12,274 nucleotides of DNA from JAGDZR01 sp049115695 (lineage in GTDB: Bacteria; Bacteroidota; Bacteroidia; Cytophagales; Cyclobacteriaceae). The notes beneath the pieces were generated by a model, which saw nothing but the letters and a program-made list of their open reading frames with translations, did not search any database and was not told the DNA's origin. The stretch is from assembly GCA_049115695.1 (NCBI GenBank), contig JAGDZR010000023.1:1-12274 (forward strand). Reading direction: 5' to 3'. A program made the position numbers and the translations under genes. Position 1 is the stretch's first letter; each line of letters starts with the position of its first letter. This document shows positions 1 through 7,319 of the stretch, piece by piece.

Positions 1-29
1 GCTCACGGCCGTCTACTCAATTATGGTTA
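1..29 (-). repeat. Partial end of an intermodule repeat (element F)
   Basis: This is the edge of a repeat that runs out of the window. Positions 20-29 read ATTATGGTTA, 8 of 10 the same as GTTATGGCTA, the reverse complement of the other end of the serine hydrolase module (1813-1822). The hydrolase stop codon (27-29) is inside this stretch. Only 29 bases are available, so membership of the repeat family rests on this pairing and on its place directly after a stop codon. Confidence 0.4.
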
Positions 30-1739
30 TTCTTTTGGGAATTTAACTCCGCTGACTCTACCATCTCCAATCGTTAAGCCTGTTACTTGATTTTCATTAT
101 TGAAATTGAACTTGACCTCACCAAAGCCTAACCATACCATTTTTTTTCCATTCCATACAACTCTGCTATTTTCAGAAACAGGAAATATTTGAAAAGACTT
201 ATTGTTCCCGATCTTTAAGTGAATTGCATTGGATTTTTCGAAAATTTCGTAGTTGGTGCTTAGTTCAGCACTATGGTAGATTCCATTATATATTCGAAGA
301 TCTGCTAGATCTGCGGGTGGTGTAGGATCAAACTTTCTAAAAGTTCTTTCTACTTGGCCAAATTGAGCTGTAAGTTCCTGCGAAGTAGTTTCAGGTGAGA
401 ATGTCAACTTAGCTGGAACATAATAGTCTTTGAGTTCAAAAGTATTTTCACTAATTGGAGAAAGGTAGGTGCCATAATCAGGATTGCCACTATCAAGAAA
501 CAGGCTGTCATTCCGATAGGTAATTCTACGATAATAATTTGATTGATCCGTCCAGTAATAACCTTCATACTTTTGAAGATCATCACTTTTCAACATAATG
601 GCTCTTGATTCATTTTGTTGATAGGTAATAAGATCTTTTTCTTCGGTTAATTTTTCTTCAATCCAAATATCTGATATTTTCAAAATATCTCCAGTTGGAT
701 CTAAAAAAGCAGAGTTTCCCAATAAAATAAATGATGTTTTGATTTCCGGAAACCTAACCATATCCACTCGGAAACCCAACATTCCTCCATTATGTGTGAT
801 CATGGTTAGTCCCTTATAGTTTCTGACTTGTAGAGCCCGGGCATATTCAATTTCCTCTCCGTTATTAAGCTTACCTTTTTGGTACATTTTATCAGCGAAA
901 TTGTCCACACCCAATATGTCTTGGTAAAAAGCTTTGTCCCATTTTGCTAAGTCTTTTACAGTGGTAATGATCCCACCATCCCCATATGCATCAAAAATCA
1001 AACTTCTTCGCTCGTATTTATTTTCTTCGATAGGCCAATAGCTTGCTGATCGATTGCGAATGATTTCATTGTGATCATCGCTTACAAGCGTGTTTTTCAT
1101 TTCCAATGGATCGAAAATGTTCTCCTTGGTGAATGTTCTAAAATCTTGCCCACTGATATGTTCAACAACTTTAGCTAAGACTGCATATCCACCACTGCTG
1201 TATCGAAACTCTCTTCCCGGTTGGAAGTTTAATTCTTCTTGTTTTACGATTAGTTGATAAAGGTCATCCGTGTCAAAATACTCTTCGAACTTTAAATCAA
1301 TTCCCTGAAAAAGCTGCATCGAATTGGTTTCACGAATGCCGCTGGTATGATGGATCAAATGATTGATGTTGATCGGTTGATCATAGGTTGGAAAATCGGG
1401 TAGATACTTGTTTACAGGTTCATCAAAATCAATTTTACCCTGTGATTCTAAGATTAGTAGTGCCGCTGTGGTAAACTGTTTTGCCATGCTTCCAATATAG
1501 ATTGCAGAGCTATCTGACAGAGGAAGTTCATGTTCAAGGTTTGAGTAACCGTATCCTTTTGCAAGAATAAGTTCTCCATTCTCAATTATACCCAAAGCAT
1601 AACCAGGAGCAATTTTATTTGGTCTTTCAAGGAGAGAATCAACAAGCTTTATCTTTTCAGAATTTCGGTTTATGGATTTGTCTTTTTTACAAGCTGTAAA
1701 AGCAACAACTAGAGCTAGAATAAGCGTTAAGTTTTTCAT
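27..1739 (-). CDS. Serine hydrolase, beta-lactamase (class C/PF00144) family lipoprotein
   Basis: This is a penicillin-binding-protein-like serine hydrolase, probably acting on the outer side of the envelope on an unknown ester, amide or peptide substrate. I start it at the ATG at 1739 because that gives a lipoprotein signal (MKNLTLILALVVAFTAC, Cys at residue 17); an upstream ATG at 1802 adds 21 residues that would spoil the signal. Catalytic SxxK is S-M-A-K at about residues 84-87, the family HTSGI motif is at about 131, and an HNGG motif (KTG equivalent) is at about 316. The usual Tyr-x-Asn is YSS at about 180, so the Asn is replaced. The C-terminal 190 residues look like a beta-rich accessory domain. 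It fills the module bounded by repeats F and A alone. A TAGTTTTT box (1787-1794, minus), one mismatch from TAnnTTTG, could be its promoter. A true beta-lactamase role is unlikely. Confidence 0.85.
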   Translation of the reverse strand: MKNLTLILALVVAFTACKKDKSINRNSEKIKLVDSLLERPNKIAPGYALGIIENGELILAKGYGYSNLEHELPLSDSSAIYIGSMAKQFTTAALLILESQGKIDFDEPVNKYLPDFPTYDQPININHLIHHTSGIRETNSMQLFQGIDLKFEEYFDTDDLYQLIVKQEELNFQPGREFRYSSGGYAVLAKVVEHISGQDFRTFTKENIFDPLEMKNTLVSDDHNEIIRNRSASYWPIEENKYERRSLIFDAYGDGGIITTVKDLAKWDKAFYQDILGVDNFADKMYQKGKLNNGEEIEYARALQVRNYKGLTMITHNGGMLGFRVDMVRFPEIKTSFILLGNSAFLDPTGDILKISDIWIEEKLTEEKDLITYQQNESRAIMLKSDDLQKYEGYYWTDQSNYYRRITYRNDSLFLDSGNPDYGTYLSPISENTFELKDYYVPAKLTFSPETTSQELTAQFGQVERTFRKFDPTPPADLADLRIYNGIYHSAELSTNYEIFEKSNAIHLKIGNNKSFQIFPVSENSRVVWNGKKMVWLGFGEVKFNFNNENQVTGLTIGDGRVSGVKFPKE

Positions 1740-1812
1740 AAATGAAAGGACTTCCGAAAGTTTTATAGGTTGCATCTTCAATAAGAAAAAACTAGGATTC
1801 ATAAGGCTTAAT

Positions 1813-2049
1813 TAGCCATAACGATCGGATATGGCGAGTGGCCATACCCTTTGTAAACAGCACCAATCTAGTGAAACTGCCCAACCACCGCAACAGTATC
1901 CACAAAGAACTGCATTCCACAAGTCTAAATCCAGAAAGGGAAAAGTAGCTAGAAGCAAAAAAGTAACAGAATGGGTAGGTTCACGGTCGAATTGCACATC
2001 AGTATCAGATAGGCAGTTTGGCCATTGGCTATATCGCCTGTTAGATTTT
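1813..2049. repeat. Intermodule repeat element A (~237 bp, attC-like)
   Basis: The left end reads TTAGCCATAACG (1812-1823) and aligns with the left end of element C (11215-11226), continuing through GAGT, a C-rich stretch, TTGTAAA and TAGTGAA in the same order. The right end contains GCAGTTTGGCCATTGGCTA, close to GCAGTT-GGCGCATTCGCGCTA at the right end of element B. It ends in GTTAGATTTT (2040-2049), five bases from the stop of the downstream toxin gene. On the minus strand it ends TCGTTATGGC, matching the CGTT of all other copies. No credible gene lies inside; the 61-codon minus ORF is not supported. Confidence 0.7.
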
Positions 2050-2053
2050 CGTT

Positions 2054-2347
2054 TTACAATCCAGTTGAGTCAGGATGTTGACGAGTGTCCCAAACTCTTA
2101 AAATCTGAATCTCATTTGGTTCAATTCGGTAGAAAATTTTGTAATCTTTGACGACCTTAGAATACACATTGCGATAGTTAGTTAGGGTTCCAATGTTTGG
2201 AAAGTTCGAAATGAGTTCAGCGGATTTCTCGAACAGCTGTTCAAGTTTTTCAGGATAAGTATCCGATTGATTTCGATCGAGCCAATATCTGTAAATATTC
2301 GTTCGATCAGAGATGGATCGAGTTGTCCATCTTACTTTTTTAGCCAT
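2054..2347 (-). CDS. RelE/ParE-family toxin of a type II toxin-antitoxin system
   Basis: A 97-residue protein with the ParE/plasmid-stabilisation pattern: N-terminal basic VRWTTRSISDR, the IYRYWLDRN helix, the FPNIGTLT turn, KVVKDYKIFYRI, and the family's closing ILRVWDTRQHPD. Toxins of this superfamily inhibit gyrase (ParE) or cut mRNA at the ribosome (RelE). The sequence alone does not decide which; the absence of an obvious RelE catalytic set and the RVWD/RQ ending favour the ParE-like side. The ATG at 2347 lies inside the last codons of the antitoxin gene (16-base overlap), so the two are translationally coupled. Its stop codon is five bases from the end of repeat A, as expected of a gene cassette. 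Family assignment is firm, molecular target is not. Confidence 0.88.
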   Translation of the reverse strand: MAKKVRWTTRSISDRTNIYRYWLDRNQSDTYPEKLEQLFEKSAELISNFPNIGTLTNYRNVYSKVVKDYKIFYRIEPNEIQILRVWDTRQHPDSTGL

Positions 2348-2559
2348 TCTTTAACCAGTTGGCTTGCTTCAGAATTAGAATGAAGTTTGCCTGATTCTGC
2401 ATCAGAAATCCCTTCATCTATGGCATTCTTCTCAATGTCGGTTAGTTCGTCAATATGCTCAATTTCATATTCGAGTTCGACAGCTTTAAGTAGTTCATCC
2501 AACAATCTTGGGTCGTTAATATCATTGACGCGTTCCAATATTCTTTCTTTGACGTTCAT
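2332..2559 (-). CDS. Antitoxin partner of the ParE/RelE-like toxin
   Basis: A 75-residue, acidic, helix-rich protein (MNVKERILERVND..., with ELEYEIEHIDELTDIEKNAIDEG in its middle) encoded directly upstream of and overlapping the toxin gene. Order (antitoxin first), size and overlap are those of type II modules; it would bind and neutralise the toxin and may repress its own promoter. No clear DNA-binding fold can be named. I chose ATG 2559; ATG 2565 would add Met-Cys only. The sequence TAACTTTA (minus strand, 2572-2565) lies just upstream and resembles a Bacteroidota -7 box, which would give a leaderless or very short-leader transcript. The role is inferred from context rather than from a recognised motif. 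Confidence 0.75.
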   Translation of the reverse strand: MNVKERILERVNDINDPRLLDELLKAVELEYEIEHIDELTDIEKNAIDEGISDAESGKLHSNSEASQLVKEWLKK

Positions 2560-2618
2560 ACACATAAAGTTAGAAAGTTGTGATGAGAGTTGCTAATGAG
2601 CCCGAATGAAATCTCACT

Positions 2619-2768
2619 AGTGGATAACGAGCACCATTCTTTTGCATGCCATACACGAGTACTTTCTTGTAAATTAACGGTATAAGGTCAATGATTACGA
2701 ACAACTGGCGAACATCTTGTGATGCGCGCAAGAGGAGAGAAGGAGCCGAGCGCTAGCTCATGGCTTGT
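2619..2768. repeat. Diverged intermodule repeat element E (~150 bp)
   Basis: The left end GTGGATAACG (2619-2628) gives CGTTATCC on the minus strand, the same CGTT core as the other elements. CTTGTAAATT at 2666-2675 is identical to 11254-11263 in element C, preceded in both by ATGCC. Near the right end GAGCGCTAGCTC (2749-2760 region) is a small palindrome and lines up with the GCGCTAG of element B. The right core has lost the GTT seen elsewhere. The 282 bases between the antitoxin start and the DUF2911 stop hold nothing else except the terminator at 2807-2828. Confidence 0.4.
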
Positions 2769-2799
2769 CAAACGTGTCTGCAGGCTTTAGGAAAGTAGG

Positions 2800-2828
2800 T
2801 AAACAAAGACCAGAGCGCACCCTGGTCT
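2800..2828 (-). terminator. Intrinsic terminator of the DUF2911 gene
   Basis: AGACCAG (2807-2813) pairs perfectly with CTGGTCT (2822-2828) around an 8-base loop. Read on the minus strand the hairpin is followed by TTTGTTTA. It begins 13 bases after the stop codon at 2842, the right place for a terminator of the minus-strand gene. Confidence 0.65.
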
Positions 2829-2841
2829 CTGAGGGAATCAT

Positions 2842-3942
2842 CTATAAATATGGATACACATAGGTTCCACGTTCCATTTCTGAAATTACCACTTTTAGGC
2901 GGGGTTGTAACTGCACTGGTGCCAAAGACAAAGCTTTTTTGGCGTCCTTTACTGCTTTTTTCGCATCTCCAGCATAATAAAACAAAACACTTCGTCTGAT
3001 CATAATCGGGAGATTGTCCTTGTATGTTTTTAAGCCTTCCGTACACCCCTCAATACCCACATCGTATTTTTCCATTTGTATCATCAGATGTCCAAACTCG
3101 CTCGTTTCGTCAGCCGTAAGTGTCAAGTTTCGTATTTCCCCGATCACGCCATCCACGTCATTTGCTCTATCCATAGACTTCAGTATTCTTGCCTTGGTCG
3201 ATAGGTTTGTTATGTTTTTGTTGGCAGCAAACCCATTGAACCCTCCGTTGATGGATCGGTTAGCCCAAACCAGCGCTTCTTCCATATTGGTGTTATGGTA
3301 GAGGCACCACTGAGCGGCATCATTCCAGGCTTGCCAGTGATATGTATTGATACCCCGCAGTTCCTTTCTGAAACTTTCCACCACAGTTTTATTCAAATCC
3401 ACCGATACAGTAAAGGGGATTCGTTTGTCGGCCCATTCTACGCCCAGTTCTACAGAGTACTCTGTCCAGTTGATAAATCGATAATCGAGTTTTTCTGTTT
3501 GGGGGCATTCTTTGGACATCACATCCACTCGTAGTGTAATATCCGCCACTGTGTCCAGGTAATAACTTCCCCATTGTTGGCTGTTGTGAGCAAAAAGGAG
3601 GGTGTAGGTGTCGCCTCGCGGGATGACATGAAACCCATAGGTGCCGGCGGCTAATTGTTCACCTTCGATCAATACATCTGTGGAGAATGTGAGGGTTGTA
3701 TTGATGTTTGCACCGGCTCTCCAGGCAATCGGAAATCCATTTTGTGGGATCACGTAGGGATTATTCCACACGTCCCGACCATTGAGGGCCGGACTCCCAT
3801 AGGTAATCGTAATGTCAGTTACCCCCAGCCGTTGCGTTTCGGTTACCGCGTTGCTTGCTTGCGGAATGGTTAAGGTGTGAAATTGAGCTTGAGTAAAAGT
3901 TACAGTACTCAGAAGCAATAGAAAAAATAGTTTAATTTTCAT
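2842..3942 (-). CDS. DUF2911 domain exported protein with C-terminal TPR-like repeats
   Basis: A 366-residue protein with a signal peptide (MKIKLFFLLLLSTVTFTQAQ, cleavage after about residue 20). Residues about 40-190 carry the DUF2911 pattern: ITYGSP near 47-51, NGRDVW at 54-59, WRAGAN at 74-79, then a beta-rich segment with GTYGFHVIP. Residues about 205-360 are helical and TPR-like (AWNDAAQWCLYHN, EEALVWANRSI, YYAGDAKKAVKDAKKAL). DUF2911 proteins are common in Bacteroidota and have no established reaction; a periplasmic scaffold or binding role is a guess. It is divergent from the membrane AraC regulator with a 107-base intergenic region, suggesting that this regulator controls it. Local base composition is visibly richer in G+C (33 of 60 bases at 3301-3360) than the serine hydrolase gene (19 of 60 at 661-720). 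Confidence 0.85.
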   Translation of the reverse strand: MKIKLFFLLLLSTVTFTQAQFHTLTIPQASNAVTETQRLGVTDITITYGSPALNGRDVWNNPYVIPQNGFPIAWRAGANINTTLTFSTDVLIEGEQLAAGTYGFHVIPRGDTYTLLFAHNSQQWGSYYLDTVADITLRVDVMSKECPQTEKLDYRFINWTEYSVELGVEWADKRIPFTVSVDLNKTVVESFRKELRGINTYHWQAWNDAAQWCLYHNTNMEEALVWANRSINGGFNGFAANKNITNLSTKARILKSMDRANDVDGVIGEIRNLTLTADETSEFGHLMIQMEKYDVGIEGCTEGLKTYKDNLPIMIRRSVLFYYAGDAKKAVKDAKKALSLAPVQLQPRLKVVISEMERGTYVYPYL

Positions 3943-3967
3943 GGTTTTTCTGTTTTTGGTTTAAACC

Positions 3968-4028
3968 TTTTGAGGTCGTTTTACGTGAAGAAATGGGATT
4001 ATTTTCATTGATTTCTTCGGTTTTGAGG
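3968..4028. promoter_or_regulatory. Candidate operator region between DUF2911 gene and AraC-type regulator
   Basis: The 107-base divergent intergenic region holds an 8-base inverted repeat, GAAGAAAT (3987-3994) and ATTTCTTC (4011-4018), and a direct repeat TTTTGAGG (3968-3975 and 4021-4028) 53 bases apart. Either could be bound by the adjacent AraC-type protein, since AraC proteins often bind direct repeats. Only the repeats themselves are seen; binding is inferred. Confidence 0.35.
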
Positions 4029-4049
4029 AATCCGTATAACTTATTTTGA

Positions 4050-5045
4050 ATGAATTGGGCATTCCTATTGACGGCAGCATGTGGCATTGCGGTGGCTCAA
4101 GGATTATTTCTGGGTTTGAGGTTGATGTTTGCAAACAGACAAAAACTGGAATCGGAGTTTTTCCTTGGTTTGGCTCTCATCGGCATAGCCCTTCGGATTG
4201 GTAAGTCGCTCGTTTATTATTTCTGGCAAGACATGTCTCTTTGGGGAGTTGCAGTTGGAGGTGCTGCACTTTGGACTGTGGGACCGGCACTTCTGTTATT
4301 TCTTTTTTCGCAGCGTTACACCAAAATTCATCCACTCAATTATGGTCATTTTGTGCCGGCCGTGTTGCTTCTCTTTTCCGGCAATCTTTTGGGCTGGTCA
4401 GGCATGCATCAAGTATACTTTATCGGAGTACTTCATCTGATGGTGTATTTGATCATTGGTTTGGTGTTGAGTAGCCATTGGTTGATCATTAAGCTGCGTG
4501 TTGTTCGCTTGATTTTTCTGAGTATCCTTCTGATCGATGGGGGATTTATCTATCAGATCGTATCTGATGACATAGCCTCTTATGCGTTGGGTGGAGTGCT
4601 GTCTTCCGTGGTGCTGTATCTATTAAACTTTTTGGTCTTTCGGGGTTTTAGCCGTGAGAATGGCAAACAGTCTGGTTTGATGACTAACAGTAAGAATGAA
4701 GTGTTGAGTGAGGTGTTCCAGGATGTGCTTACGATTTTCAATCAGGAAGCCTATTACAAAGAACCCAAGCTTACGCTCAATAGATTGGCAGAAAAAATTG
4801 AGCGGCCACCTTATCTGGTTCGACAGGCCATTATTCAAAGGGAGGGAATGAATTTTAACGAGTATGTAAACTCGTTCAGAATCAAAGAAGTGCAGCGTAT
4901 TTTGAATGAAAATTCATCTACCTATACCATCGAAGGAATCGCACTTGATGTTGGCTTTTCCAGTCCGTCATCTTTTTATCAGGCGTTTAAGAAATTCGTA
5001 AACTGTACTCCTGTGGAATACAAAAGAAGCCTCTCGCTAAAATAA
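4050..5045 (+). CDS. Membrane-anchored AraC-family transcriptional regulator
   Basis: A 331-residue protein. Residues 1-200 hold about seven hydrophobic segments (near 3-25, 36-58, 66-88, 100-118, 122-142, 150-168, 178-198). Residues about 240-328 are a typical AraC DNA-binding domain with two helix-turn-helix units: LTLNRLAEKIERPPYLVRQ, then IEGIALDVGFSSPSSFYQAF and the closing CTPVEYKRS. This seven-helix plus AraC layout is frequent in Bacteroidota, where the membrane part is thought to sense an unknown signal at the membrane. It is divergent from the DUF2911 gene, its probable target. A TTATTTTG box (4041-4048), one mismatch from TAnnTTTG, ends one base before the ATG. The C-terminal half is certain; the ligand is unknown. 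Confidence 0.88.
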   Translation: MNWAFLLTAACGIAVAQGLFLGLRLMFANRQKLESEFFLGLALIGIALRIGKSLVYYFWQDMSLWGVAVGGAALWTVGPALLLFLFSQRYTKIHPLNYGHFVPAVLLLFSGNLLGWSGMHQVYFIGVLHLMVYLIIGLVLSSHWLIIKLRVVRLIFLSILLIDGGFIYQIVSDDIASYALGGVLSSVVLYLLNFLVFRGFSRENGKQSGLMTNSKNEVLSEVFQDVLTIFNQEAYYKEPKLTLNRLAEKIERPPYLVRQAIIQREGMNFNEYVNSFRIKEVQRILNENSSTYTIEGIALDVGFSSPSSFYQAFKKFVNCTPVEYKRSLSLK

Positions 5046-5063
5046 GTTATGGATGGAGTGGCC

Positions 5064-5081
5064 TGTTTCTGTCTAGAAACA
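5064..5081. terminator. Hairpin between convergent regulator genes
   Basis: TGTTTCT (5064-5070) pairs perfectly with AGAAACA (5075-5081) around a 4-base loop, 19 bases after the stop of the membrane AraC gene. No T-run follows on either strand, so it is a weak terminator candidate or just an RNA-stabilising hairpin. Confidence 0.35.
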
Positions 5082-5296
5082 ATGTTACATTTGGCTTAGC
5101 ATCCACGCAATGAGAAGCAAGCTTGAAATTTAGTAATCAATCTCAATCAAGATAATTCCTCCAGTTATGTTTGAGGCCAAAAACATCTTTGATTTTTTTA
5201 TTTGAAAATAGAGCTTTGCTTTGCTGTCGGCGAGGCAGGGCAGACAGGTAGCTCAGTTAGTGCGGACGGCCAGGCTTTGCATGTTGTACTTTCGTT
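5082..5296. other. Non-coding spacer with a short GC-rich REP-like patch
   Basis: No gene is visible between the two convergent regulators. The first part is AT-rich. From about 5212 to 5280 it turns GC-rich, with two GCTTTGC direct copies and a CTGTC (5224-5228)/GACAG (5243-5247) hairpin around GGCGAGGCAGGGCA. This resembles a decayed palindromic intergenic repeat of the CTGCCGGCAGGCAGG kind seen in Cytophagales genomes. That comparison is from memory and weak. Confidence 0.25.
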
Positions 5297-6289
5297 TTAT
5301 GCATATGCCATTTCTCGATTGTATTTTTTCCGATATTCCAATGGAGTAAGTCCTGCAAATCGCTTGAAAATTGTTCGGAAGGTTTTATCATCATTGTACC
5401 CGGAATCAAGCATTACTTGTAATATGTTCATGGTCGAAGATTCTAACTTCTTTTTGGCATTCTCAATTCTCACACGTTGGATGTACTCAATGGGAGTGTT
5501 TTTGGTTGCTTTCTTGAACCTTCTAACAAAGTTGCGTGAGCTTGTGGTTGCTTGCTCTGCTAGTTTCTCGACGTTGATTTTCTCTGAGTAGTGCTGCTCG
5601 ATGTATTCCTGTGACTTTTTAATTTCTCTGTCTGTGTGCTCCTTTTGTCCATTAAAGATGATAAATTGATTTTGATCCATTCTGTCAAATTCAATCTCAG
5701 AGACCTTTGAGCACCAGATCGCATTTTCTCTACCGTAATACTTCTCAATCAGGTAAATGAGCAAGTTCAAAAAGGAGTAGGCCCCACCACTGGAGTAGAT
5801 GCCATTGTCTTCATTGATAATCTTTTCCTGCAGGAGTTGTACATTCGGGAACATCTCTTTGAATTTGTCATGGGTGAGCCAGTGCGTAGCACACGTCTTA
5901 CCATTCATCAATCCCGTCTTGGCTAGTAAGAAAGCTCCTCGGCATAGACTTGCTAATTCGGCATTGTGTAGGACTCGTTGATTTCTGATCCAGTCTACGA
6001 ATGGTAGGTTTAACTCTATCTGTTCTTCCAGGTTGCCTACCAATCCGGGTATAATGATCAGATCTGTCTTTTTGACTTTATCAATAGTGTTAGTAGGAGT
6101 GACGCTAAAGAACTTATTGAAGTAGTGCGGCTCTCGATCCAAGCCAACCAAATCAATTTCAAATCGCTCGTTTTCAGGTAATCCCTTCTTCTGATGAAAG
6201 TTGTTGGCCATTTGGAATAAGTTCATAGAACCTATAATGGTATCTACTATAGCTAAACCTTTTGGAACAATGACGCTAAGATGTTTCAT
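5297..6289 (-). CDS. GlxA-like transcriptional regulator: DJ-1/PfpI domain fused to AraC domain
   Basis: A 330-residue protein. Residues about 1-200 form a class I glutamine-amidotransferase-like (DJ-1/PfpI) domain: LSVIVPKGLAIVDTIIG at the start, LIIIPGLVGN near 77-86, and the nucleophile-elbow region LASLCRGAFLLAKTGLMNGK with Cys 116, followed by ATHWLTH and YSSGGA. Residues about 225-325 are an AraC helix-turn-helix domain ending GLTPLEYRKKY. Regulators of this type (GlxA/FtrA class) usually sense a small metabolite and activate an adjacent, often divergent, operon. Here that is the ABM-type operon starting at 6409, 119 bases away. TATCTTTG, a perfect TAnnTTTG, lies on the minus strand at 6302-6295, five bases before the ATG, suggesting a leaderless transcript. 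Inducer unknown. Confidence 0.88.
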   Translation of the reverse strand: MKHLSVIVPKGLAIVDTIIGSMNLFQMANNFHQKKGLPENERFEIDLVGLDREPHYFNKFFSVTPTNTIDKVKKTDLIIIPGLVGNLEEQIELNLPFVDWIRNQRVLHNAELASLCRGAFLLAKTGLMNGKTCATHWLTHDKFKEMFPNVQLLQEKIINEDNGIYSSGGAYSFLNLLIYLIEKYYGRENAIWCSKVSEIEFDRMDQNQFIIFNGQKEHTDREIKKSQEYIEQHYSEKINVEKLAEQATTSSRNFVRRFKKATKNTPIEYIQRVRIENAKKKLESSTMNILQVMLDSGYNDDKTFRTIFKRFAGLTPLEYRKKYNREMAYA

Positions 6290-6294
6290 AATAG

Positions 6295-6302
6295 CAAAGA
6301 TA
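6295..6302 (-). promoter_or_regulatory. Bacteroidota -7 promoter box (TATCTTTG) of the GlxA-like gene
   Basis: TATCTTTG on the minus strand matches the Bacteroidota primary-sigma -7 consensus TAnnTTTG at every fixed position. It ends six bases upstream of the ATG (6289), so transcription would begin at or very near the start codon. Confidence 0.5.
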
Positions 6303-6335
6303 TGAATTCAAGTTGTCTGAATCAACCCTGATTGT

Positions 6336-6381
6336 TGTCGTAAAATACACCCAACAAGGGTGTAAAAACGACACATCTTTG
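6336..6381 (+). promoter_or_regulatory. Two-part palindromic operator and promoter of the ABM operon
   Basis: TGTCGT (6336-6341) and ACGACA (6368-6373) are exact complements, as are TACACCC (6346-6352) and GGGTGTA (6358-6364), nested around AACAA. The arms are separated by runs of A on both sides. A CATCTTTG box (6374-6381), one mismatch from TAnnTTTG, follows directly, about 28 bases before the ATG at 6409. The size and place suit an operator for the divergent GlxA-like regulator. The nested arms could also fold in RNA only if transcription started upstream. Confidence 0.55.
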
Positions 6382-6408
6382 TTCTACCAAACATTAAAAA
6401 CGGAAATC

Positions 6409-7278
6409 ATGAATGCTACTAAAGAAAAAGAAGCCATCGCAAGTCACTTAAAAGAGGGAACGCAAATTGAAAACGAAATCAGTATTACTGGGAAATGGGT
6501 ACCCAGAAAGCCGGGTGGGATTTTCAGAAAATCACCTGATTCCCTGGAAATGTTGAAAGAATGGAAAGACATTCATCAGGAAGCTAGAAACCACAAGGGG
6601 ATGCTTTCTACAGAAATTAATCATGCCGTAGGCCAGGATGCCGTACTTGTGCACCATGTATTTGAAAATTCGGACGCCCTAATTTCCTATTTCGGAAATA
6701 CCGCATCCAATCACGCTCAGGCCCTGATGGCAGTAGCCAAGCCAGAAATACATATGGTACGTGGAGTAGATATTTCGCAAGAAGTGATCCAGGAGATAAA
6801 TAAAAGAGAGATTCCGGTGGTATTTGCCGAATATCGATACGGCTATGTGAAGCACGACTATCGACAACCTGATCCAAAGCATGCAATTCAGGTCACGGCA
6901 AAATGGACCAGCAAGACGGGAGCAGATGTCAATGAGTTGGATTACTGGTGGCAGCAAGTAGGCAAAGATGCCTTCGACATGGAGAAAGGATTGATCCGCT
7001 TCGAAGTATTCAAGGTAGTTGGTGAAGATGCATTGGTTATCCATGAAACCTTCGATAGTAGCGACGAGTTAAAATTTCACCTGACCAAAGGCACTGCTGC
7101 CAAATACAAAAAAGAGATTGATGCCATAGCTGCCCCGGAAAATTATTTTTTCAGAGGGCCGGTCTCATGGACGATCAGAACATATTCCAAGTTCATGAAG
7201 CTTCCTGCCACTTACTCAAGCAGAGGAAGTCACTATACGATAGAAGGTGGAAACATGAGCGATGGGATTAACAAATAA
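6409..7278 (+). CDS. Protein with two tandem ABM-like alpha/beta-barrel domains
   Basis: I start at ATG 6409, because the upstream ATG at 6313 would translate through the operator palindrome and promoter box. This gives 289 residues. Two copies of one domain can be seen: about 24-121 (ISITGKWVPRKPG ... AVLVHHVFENSDALISYFGN ... KPEIHMVRGVD) and about 159-252 (IQVTAKWTSKTG ... ALVIHETFDSSDELKFHL ... APENYFFRGPV). Both resemble the dimeric alpha/beta-barrel ABM fold (antibiotic biosynthesis monooxygenase/YgiN type), which is usually a small oxygenase or quinol-handling domain; a fused pair may act as an internal dimer. No signal peptide. The following gene encodes a third copy, 41 bases on, in one operon ending at 7719-7749. 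Fold assignment is moderate; substrate unknown. Confidence 0.7.
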   Translation: MNATKEKEAIASHLKEGTQIENEISITGKWVPRKPGGIFRKSPDSLEMLKEWKDIHQEARNHKGMLSTEINHAVGQDAVLVHHVFENSDALISYFGNTASNHAQALMAVAKPEIHMVRGVDISQEVIQEINKREIPVVFAEYRYGYVKHDYRQPDPKHAIQVTAKWTSKTGADVNELDYWWQQVGKDAFDMEKGLIRFEVFKVVGEDALVIHETFDSSDELKFHLTKGTAAKYKKEIDAIAAPENYFFRGPVSWTIRTYSKFMKLPATYSSRGSHYTIEGGNMSDGINK

Positions 7279-7319
7279 GAACTTAAATAAAAACTGAATT
7301 ATTACTAAAAAATCAGAAC

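Noticed and set aside
1812..1997. 61-codon minus-strand ORF inside repeat A
   Set aside because: It covers the repeat exactly, has many Trp and Cys, and the aligned parts of elements B and C do not keep the frame. Treated as chance reading of the repeat.
1831..2151. 106-codon plus-strand ORF across repeat A
   Set aside because: It runs through the repeat and antisense into the toxin gene, with no start signal or recognisable domain.
2387..2596. Serine-rich 69-codon plus-strand ORF
   Set aside because: It is the antisense shadow of the antitoxin gene, with low-complexity Ser runs typical of such shadows.
5241..5275. tRNA-like stretch GGTAGCTCAGTTAGT
   Set aside because: It resembles a tRNA D-arm, but GCTC has no GAGC partner, and no anticodon stem or TPsiC motif (GTTCRANNC) follows at the right distance.
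6313..6408. Upstream start for the two-domain ABM protein
   Set aside because: The 32 added residues would be encoded by the palindromic operator and promoter box and have no resemblance to a domain or signal peptide.
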